Shown here: in pieces, positions 59,602-64,000 of the stretch | Position numbering within the stretch: position 1 is the first letter of the stretch | Layout of the letters: each line of letters opens with the position of its first letter | Origin: Planctomycetota bacterium | GTDB taxonomy: Bacteria > Planctomycetota > Phycisphaerae > Phycisphaerales > UBA1924 | Direction of reading: 5' to 3' | Length of the DNA: 64,000 bases | Assembly (NCBI GenBank): GCA_020831805.1 | Contig: JAFIFX010000002.1 | Location: forward strand, 412,534-476,533 | Made by a program: the position numbers and the translations under genes | Notes under the pieces: model-generated | What the model was told of the DNA's origin: nothing | The model's input: only the letters and a program-made list of their open reading frames with translations | The model's database searches: none

Positions 59602-60873
59602 TTAGCCCTGGTACTTGCCGCAGATCAGGGTGACATTGTGCCCGCCGAAGCCGAAGGTGTTGTTCATGGCGTAGCGGACGGGCATCTCGCGGGCGGTGTT
59701 GGGGACCAGGTCGATGCCGTCGCAGTCGGGGTCGATGGTGTCGAGGTTGATGGTGGGGGCGACGATCGAGTCGTTGATGGCGTGGAGGCAGGCGATCATC
59801 TCGACCGCGCCGGAGGCGCCCAGGGTGTGGCCGTGGATCGACTTGGTGGAGGACATGACCAGGCCCCCGCCGAGGCGGGAGCGTTCGCCGAAGATCTTCT
59901 TGACGGCGGCGACCTCGGCCTTGTCGCCCAGGGGGGTGGAGGTGCCGTGGGCGTTGATGTAGTCGATCTGGTCCTGGTTGAGGCCGGCGTCCTCCAGGGC
60001 CCATTTCATGGCGTTGCCGGCGCCGCGTCCCTCGGCGTCGGGGGCGGTGATGTGGCCCGCGTCGGAGGAGTTGCCGAAGCCGACGAGTTCGCCGAGGATG
60101 GTCGCGCCACGGGCCCGGGCGTGCTCCTCGGACTCAAGGACGAACATGGCGGCGCCCTCGGCGAGGACGAAGCCGTCGCGGTCGACATCGAAGGGGCGGC
60201 TGGCCTTCTCCGGGGCGTCGTTGCGGGTGGACAGGGCCTTCATGGTCATGAAGGCGCCGACGCACAGGGGCGTGACGGCGGCCTCGGCGCCGCCGGCGAT
60301 CATGACATCGGCGTGGCCCCGGCGGATGTAGCCCATGGCGTCGCCGATGGCGTGGCCCGAGGAGGCGCAGGCGGTGGCGTGGGCGGAGGCGGGGCCCTGG
60401 AGGTTGAAGCGGATGGAGATGTTGCCCGTGACGGCGTTGACCATCAGCCGGGGCACGGTGAAGGGGGAGAGCCGGGCGGGGCCCTTGCTGTGGAGGACGA
60501 CGACGCCGTCCTCGATGGTCTGGATGCCGCCGATGCCCGAGCCAATGACGATGCCCCGCCGGGTAGGGTCGCCCGCGGTGAAGTCCAGGCCGCAGTGGCG
60601 GACGGCTTCCTCGGCCGCGCCCATGCCAAGCAGGGTGCACCGGTCGATGCGTTTGGCTTCCCGGTGCTCGAGGAAGTCGGGGGTCCAGTCCCGGACCTGG
60701 CCGGCGATGCGGACGGTCCAGCCCTGGAAATCATCGAAGTTGGGCAGGTCGATGGAACGGATGCCGGAGCGTCCGTCGCGCATGGCAGCCCACGATCCGG
60801 GCGCGGTATGGGCCAGATCGGTCAGCGCGCCGTACCCGGTGATCACGACGCGTCGTCCGTGCGAGTGGGTCAT
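59602..60873 (-). CDS. fabF: 3-oxoacyl-ACP synthase II
   Basis: A 423-residue condensing enzyme that extends acyl-ACP with malonyl-ACP in fatty acid synthesis. Catalytic Cys-His-His: ATACASSGHA (C169), INAHGTSTPLGD (H309), STKSIHGHTLGASG (H346). The FabF gate loop (NNTFGFGGHN) is near the end. It follows acpP on the same strand with 97 bases between, as in the common acpP-fabF pair. Start ATG 60873 fits. Confidence 0.95.
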   Translation of the reverse strand: MTHSHGRRVVITGYGALTDLAHTAPGSWAAMRDGRSGIRSIDLPNFDDFQGWTVRIAGQVRDWTPDFLEHREAKRIDRCTLLGMGAAEEAVRHCGLDFTAGDPTRRGIVIGSGIGGIQTIEDGVVVLHSKGPARLSPFTVPRLMVNAVTGNISIRFNLQGPASAHATACASSGHAIGDAMGYIRRGHADVMIAGGAEAAVTPLCVGAFMTMKALSTRNDAPEKASRPFDVDRDGFVLAEGAAMFVLESEEHARARGATILGELVGFGNSSDAGHITAPDAEGRGAGNAMKWALEDAGLNQDQIDYINAHGTSTPLGDKAEVAAVKKIFGERSRLGGGLVMSSTKSIHGHTLGASGAVEMIACLHAINDSIVAPTINLDTIDPDCDGIDLVPNTAREMPVRYAMNNTFGFGGHNVTLICGKYQG

Positions 60874-60970
60874 GGTGGGTCTGGCTCCGGGTGACGCGGG
60901 CGCGGGCCCCGCCGGGGCGGGGGGTTGCCGGGGGGCGGGGTCCGGGCCCGTCGGGGTCCTGGGAGCGGTC

Positions 60971-61219
60971 TTACTCGACGCCCTGGGCCTGTTTGATGAA
61001 GTCGATGGCCTGGCCGACGGTCTGGATCTTCTCGGCCTGCTCGTCGGGGATGGAGGTCTCGAACTCGTCCTCGAACTCCATGACCAGTTCGACGGTGTCG
61101 AGCGAGTCGGCGTTGAGGTCGTCGACGAAGTGGGTGTCGCGGGTGATCTTGGCCTTGTCGGCGCCCATCTGCTCGGCGACGATCTCGATCACCTTCGATT
61201 CAATTTCCTGTTCGGTCAC
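60971..61219 (-). CDS. acpP: Acyl carrier protein
   Basis: An 82-residue ACP with the phosphopantetheine attachment Ser39 in the DSLD motif ([11 protein letters not shown]) and an acidic helix II. It carries growing acyl chains for FabF and other enzymes. The start is GTG 61219 ([19 protein letters not shown]), which gives the family length. A good promoter and a 76-nt leader with two alternative hairpins lie upstream (separate entries). Confidence 0.95.
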   Translation of the reverse strand: MTEQEIESKVIEIVAEQMGADKAKITRDTHFVDDLNADSLDTVELVMEFEDEFETSIPDEQAEKIQTVGQAIDFIKQAQGVE

Positions 61220-61236
61220 TGGGTCGTCTCCGGGTG

Positions 61237-61272
61237 TGCGTCCGGGGGGAGTGCAGGACGCACGGCGCGTCC
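61237..61272 (-). promoter_or_regulatory. Alternative hairpins in the acpP leader
   Basis: TGCGTCC (61237-61243) can pair with GGACGCA (61256-61262); alternatively GGACGC (61256-61261) can pair with GCGTCC (61267-61272). The two stems share the middle arm and exclude each other. They lie between the start of transcription and the acpP GTG. Confidence 0.45.
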
Positions 61273-61301
61273 TGATCGGACCCCCTCGATCGCAGGCCGC
61301 G

Positions 61302-61330
61302 ATTCTAGCCGCTCCTGCCCACGCTGCCAA
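61302..61330 (-). promoter_or_regulatory. Promoter of acpP-fabF
   Basis: On the minus strand: TTGGCA (61330-61325), a 17-base spacer, TAGAAT (61307-61302). A near-consensus sigma-70-type promoter 83 bases before the acpP start codon. Confidence 0.65.
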
Positions 61331-61544
61331 ACCGCCACGAACGGCCCTCGACACCCCTAAACAGGGGGACTTGGTTGGCCGGGTGGTGTTCGCGGACCGG
61401 ATCATTCCCACCAAGCGTCGGGTTCAGCCGGGGAGAGTCCCGCAAGACGCGTCGAAAGGCCCTCTGGCGGCGAGGACTGGGCCGGAACGGTCGATGCAGT
61501 CGCACGGCCCCGTCTGGACCACGGGCCGGTCTGGGAGGACAGGG

Positions 61545-62351
61545 ATGGGAGCGATGCCCAAGGAGCCCGAAGCGTTCGCCGAACAGGTCGCCCGGCTCAT
61601 CCAGCGGATGCAGCCGGGGTACCGGATCGACCGGGTGGGGCCCAGGGAGCTGCTCGTCAACGGACGACGGCTGGACCTGGAGAACCTGTTCCGGATGGTT
61701 GCGCATGAGCCGGATCGTGGGACCGATATCGTCGAGCACTTCCTGGACCAGCTCTTCACGGGCGAGTCACTGGAAGTGGGGGACACGCCGTTCGAGGTGG
61801 CCCGGGCGCGGGTGATGCCGCGGATCCAGCCGGAATCGATCTTCCAGCACCTCAGCCGGGATCTGGTGGCCCATGTGCCGTTCGTGAACGACACGGTGGT
61901 GGTGTTCGTGCTGGACATGCCGCACATGACGGTGAGCATCACGACCGACCAGGTGCTGCGGTGGGGCATCACCGTGGAGGAGCTGGACGACCTGGCGCGG
62001 GAGAACCTGGAGCTGTACGCCCCGGAACTGGACATGCAGGTGATCGACTCGGCCGAGGGCGGCCGGGCGGTGATCGTGGCCGAGCAGGACGGGTACGACG
62101 CGGCCCGGTTGTTGCTGAGTGATCTGCACATCCGGCTGGCGGCCAAGCTCGGCAAGGATTTCTATGTGGCCACGCCGGCGCGGGACATGTTCATCGCGAT
62201 GAGCTGCGAGCCGGAGGAGTTCGTCACGCGGCTGAAGGATCGGGTCAACGAGGACTTCTCGCGCCTGCCCTATCCGATCACCAAGGACCTGTTCCTGGTG
62301 ACGCGAGACGGCGTCGCGGGGACGACCTGGATGCGCAAGAAAGCCGCCTGA
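61545..62351 (+). CDS. DUF1444-family protein
   Basis: A 268-residue protein resembling DUF1444/YtpQ: EQVARLIQRMQPGYRIDRVGPRELLVNGRRLDLENLFRMV at the start, PRIQPESIFQHLSRDLVAHVPFVNDTVVVFVLDMPHMTVSIT in the middle, LARENLELYAPEL, and ARDMFIAMSCEPEEFVTRLKDRVNEDF near the end. The family's function is not established. GGGAGGA lies before ATG 61545; ATG 61554 is also possible. It is transcribed alone. Confidence 0.78.
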   Translation: MGAMPKEPEAFAEQVARLIQRMQPGYRIDRVGPRELLVNGRRLDLENLFRMVAHEPDRGTDIVEHFLDQLFTGESLEVGDTPFEVARARVMPRIQPESIFQHLSRDLVAHVPFVNDTVVVFVLDMPHMTVSITTDQVLRWGITVEELDDLARENLELYAPELDMQVIDSAEGGRAVIVAEQDGYDAARLLLSDLHIRLAAKLGKDFYVATPARDMFIAMSCEPEEFVTRLKDRVNEDFSRLPYPITKDLFLVTRDGVAGTTWMRKKAA

Positions 62352-62354
62352 GTT

Positions 62355-63017
62355 TCAGGCGGCCTCGGCGGCCGGCGCGGGCGAAGGGGAGGCCCGCGTC
62401 GGCGTCGCCGTGCGCTGGGGGAAGACCGCCATCGCGATCGGCAGGGCGAGGAGCGAGGCGGCCGCGCCCAGCGGGAGCGCGAGCGGGGCGATGAGCAGGA
62501 TGAGGATGCTGTGGAGGGGGTCCGCGCCGGACAACGCGCCCGCGGTGTAGGCGATCGGCAGGGCGTGCCCGATCCACGCGGGCAGCTTGATGCTCAGGAG
62601 AAAGCCGAGGCCGACGCGGCGGGCGTTCCACCAGGCCAACGCCGCCGACCCGAGCGCCAGGATCATCGCCATGCCGATCAGGATCGGCAGGTCGCGCTGG
62701 TTGGCGGGGTGGGCCCAGATGGCGGGCGTGAGCGAGAGCAGCGCCAGGACGATCGGGAGCGCGGGCAGCCACCACGGCACGCGACGGGGCGGCCCTTCCG
62801 TGGCCGGCTGGGTGGGCGCGGTCAGGCCGGGGAGGCCGCACTCGGGGCAGGGGGCGGCGGGGGAAGGCAGGCCGCTTCGGTCATAGGCGCAGCCGCGGCA
62901 GGCGTCCGGGCCGAGGGCGGCATGCCGCGTGATCCGGCGGTGGATCAAGACCTGGGTCGCGATCAGGGCGGCGGGCGGCAGCACCAGAACGGAGGCGAGG
63001 AGCAAGGGCAGGAGCAT
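62355..63017 (-). CDS. Membrane protein with a zinc-ribbon-like loop
   Basis: A 220-residue protein with an N-terminal span (MLLPLLLASVLVLPPAALIATQV), a cytoplasmic loop with two CxxC knuckles (CRGCAYDRSG...CPECGLPG) that likely bind zinc, then about four to five hydrophobic segments (PALPIVLALLSLTP, ILIGMAMILALGSAALAWW, HALPIAYTAGAL, ILILLIAPLALPLGAAASLLALPIAM). Short membrane proteins with a CxYDxxG...CPECG knuckle are common in planctomycetes. Function unknown. ATG 63017 has GAAAGG upstream. Confidence 0.6.
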   Translation of the reverse strand: MLLPLLLASVLVLPPAALIATQVLIHRRITRHAALGPDACRGCAYDRSGLPSPAAPCPECGLPGLTAPTQPATEGPPRRVPWWLPALPIVLALLSLTPAIWAHPANQRDLPILIGMAMILALGSAALAWWNARRVGLGFLLSIKLPAWIGHALPIAYTAGALSGADPLHSILILLIAPLALPLGAAASLLALPIAMAVFPQRTATPTRASPSPAPAAEAA

Positions 63018-63153
63018 GGATGGCCTTTCCCGTTCGGGCGTGGCGGGGGCCACGCCGGGCGTGCCCCGTGGGTATCGGACGCATCGGCCTTGCTGTTGAG
63101 GGGGATCGCGGCGTGCCCGACACTCCGGGCCGGGCGGCGGATACGCTTGGCCC

Positions 63154-63858
63154 GTGATCCTGCTCATCGACAACTACGACAGCTTCACCTGGAACCTGGT
63201 CCAGCGGCTGGGGGAGATGGACCGCACGCTCGAGCCGGGCCGGGACCTGGTGGTGGTGCGCAACGACGAGATCGATCCGGCGTCGATCGACGCGATGGAC
63301 GGGGGGCGGGGGCCGAGCCACATCCTGATCTCGCCGGGCCCTTGCACGCCCAAGGAGGCGGGGATTTCGAGCGATGTGATCCGGGGGTACGCGGGGCGGG
63401 TGCCGGTTCTGGGCGTGTGCCTGGGGCACCAGTGCATGGCGGACCTGCATGGGATGACGGTGGGGCGGCACCCGGTGCTGATGCACGGCAAGACCAGCCC
63501 GATCCGGCACGACGGGCGGGGGGTGTTCGCCGGGATCCCCAGCCCAACGGTGGTGGCGCGGTACCACTCGCTGGTGGTGGCGCGGGAGACGGTGCCGTCG
63601 GGGCCTGACGATGAGGGGAACCGGTGGGAAGTCTCGGCGTGGTGCACGGACCTGGTGGGCGGGGTTCAGACCGAGGTGGTGATGGGCCTGCGCCGGGTTT
63701 GGGCGGACGCGGGCCGGCAGCCGCTGGAGGGCGTGCAGTTCCACCCGGAGAGCTTCATGACGCCGGAGGGGCCGGCGATGCTGTGGAACTTCCTGCGGAC
63801 GGGCGCGCGGGGGCGGGATGTGCCCAGGCCGGGGGCGTTGGCGGCGGCGGCGGGGTGA
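63154..63858 (+). CDS. trpG/pabA: Anthranilate/aminodeoxychorismate synthase glutamine amidotransferase
   Basis: A 234-residue class I glutamine amidotransferase. It has [16 protein letters not shown] at the start, [12 protein letters not shown] (the TrpG/PabA PGPxxP motif), the nucleophile Cys in [12 protein letters not shown], and the His/Glu pair in [15 protein letters not shown]. It supplies ammonia to chorismate-using synthases for tryptophan or folate. It is longer than typical TrpG at the C-terminus ([16 protein letters not shown]). The start is GTG 63154. The partner gene would lie beyond the window, if adjacent. Confidence 0.92.
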   Translation: MILLIDNYDSFTWNLVQRLGEMDRTLEPGRDLVVVRNDEIDPASIDAMDGGRGPSHILISPGPCTPKEAGISSDVIRGYAGRVPVLGVCLGHQCMADLHGMTVGRHPVLMHGKTSPIRHDGRGVFAGIPSPTVVARYHSLVVARETVPSGPDDEGNRWEVSAWCTDLVGGVQTEVVMGLRRVWADAGRQPLEGVQFHPESFMTPEGPAMLWNFLRTGARGRDVPRPGALAAAAG

Positions 63859-63894
63859 GGGGATCGTGGGGTGGTGGATGTGCTCGGCCCTGCG

Positions 63895-64000
63895 GGCCGA
63901 GGGGGGGCGGGCGGCCCCCCCCCCCCCGATTAGGGGGCGGGCGGGGGGCCGCCCCCGCGCAAAACCGGCCCGAAACTAGTGCCCTGCGAGAAACCCCCCC
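63895..64000. other. Low-quality sequence at the window end
   Basis: The last about 106 bases carry C and G homopolymer runs like those at 59440-59601, then a short normal-looking stretch. No gene is supported. It may be the edge of an assembled contig. Confidence 0.6.

Larger units (their letters stand above)
61220..61544. other. Divergent region: acpP leader and DUF1444 upstream
   Basis: 325 bases between acpP (minus) and the DUF1444 gene (plus). It contains the acpP promoter and structured leader on the left. The right half (about 61335-61540) reads as an open frame continuing into DUF1444, but it has no good start and is probably untranslated. Confidence 0.5.

Overview
The window is a GC-rich (about 70%) bacterial chromosome segment. 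Several proteins point to a planctomycete of the Phycisphaerales: two prepilin-like proteins with the N-terminal [14 protein letters not shown] motif, a secreted protein ending in a GC-type dockerin (CPADFNGDG...), a PEP-CTERM-like tail, a 3-keto-disaccharide hydrolase (DUF1080) fusion and many small lipoproteins. This assignment is inferred from protein families, not from a rRNA gene. Coding density is high, and only one tRNA (Ala, CGC) was found.

Layout. 1-3 kb: two family-2 glycosyltransferases and a sulfotransferase-like protein. 3-9 kb: a membrane protein, two tandem S41-type lipoprotein peptidases with a LolA-like secreted protein, a DUF4097 lipoprotein, greA. 9-18 kb: threonine dehydratase-like enzyme, an IscA-fold protein without cysteines, a 1120-residue secreted PA14/propeller/DUF1080 protein, a zinc/manganese ABC importer (znuA-C-B order), tRNA-Ala. 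18-29 kb: a DUF2325 protein, then a complete cbb3 oxidase locus on the minus strand (fused ccoNO, ccoQ, single-heme ccoP, ccoG, fixH, TauE-like protein, ccoI, ccoS) with a divergent Rrf2 regulator whose promoter sits under a strong dyad. 29-35 kb is the accessory part: a protein encoded across REP-like hairpins, a low-GC KAP NTPase and a HEAT-like protein lodged at the 3' end of sucC with a 68-bp duplication of the sucC end, an IS-end remnant, and a probable small structured RNA with a 12-codon reading frame. 35-41 kb: nitrilase, prepilin, a dockerin protein and its PEP-CTERM-tailed relative, ATP-grasp and thioredoxin-like proteins. 41-47 kb: a Kazal-like secreted peptide, then a tightly coupled run of glycosyltransferase, radical SAM enzyme, nitric oxide synthase oxygenase and truncated globin. 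48-58 kb: an isolated atpD, a HAMP/PP2C phosphatase, two MscS channels, a GH15 enzyme, a second prepilin. 58-64 kb: fliN, a homopolymeric G/C tract, fabF-acpP, DUF1444, and a trpG/pabA amidotransferase before a degenerate window end.

How the genes work together. The cbb3 locus is a self-contained low-oxygen respiration module with its assembly factors (CcoI copper import, CcoG, FixH, CcoS), probably under the neighbouring Fe-S-type Rrf2 regulator. The NOS oxygenase, globin and radical SAM enzyme overlap or nearly abut and suggest NO production tied to modification of a molecule, with the globin scavenging or delivering NO or oxygen. The most unusual candidates are the small RNA at about 34.88-35.22 kb, the NOS/radical SAM operon, and the sucC-end insertion site.
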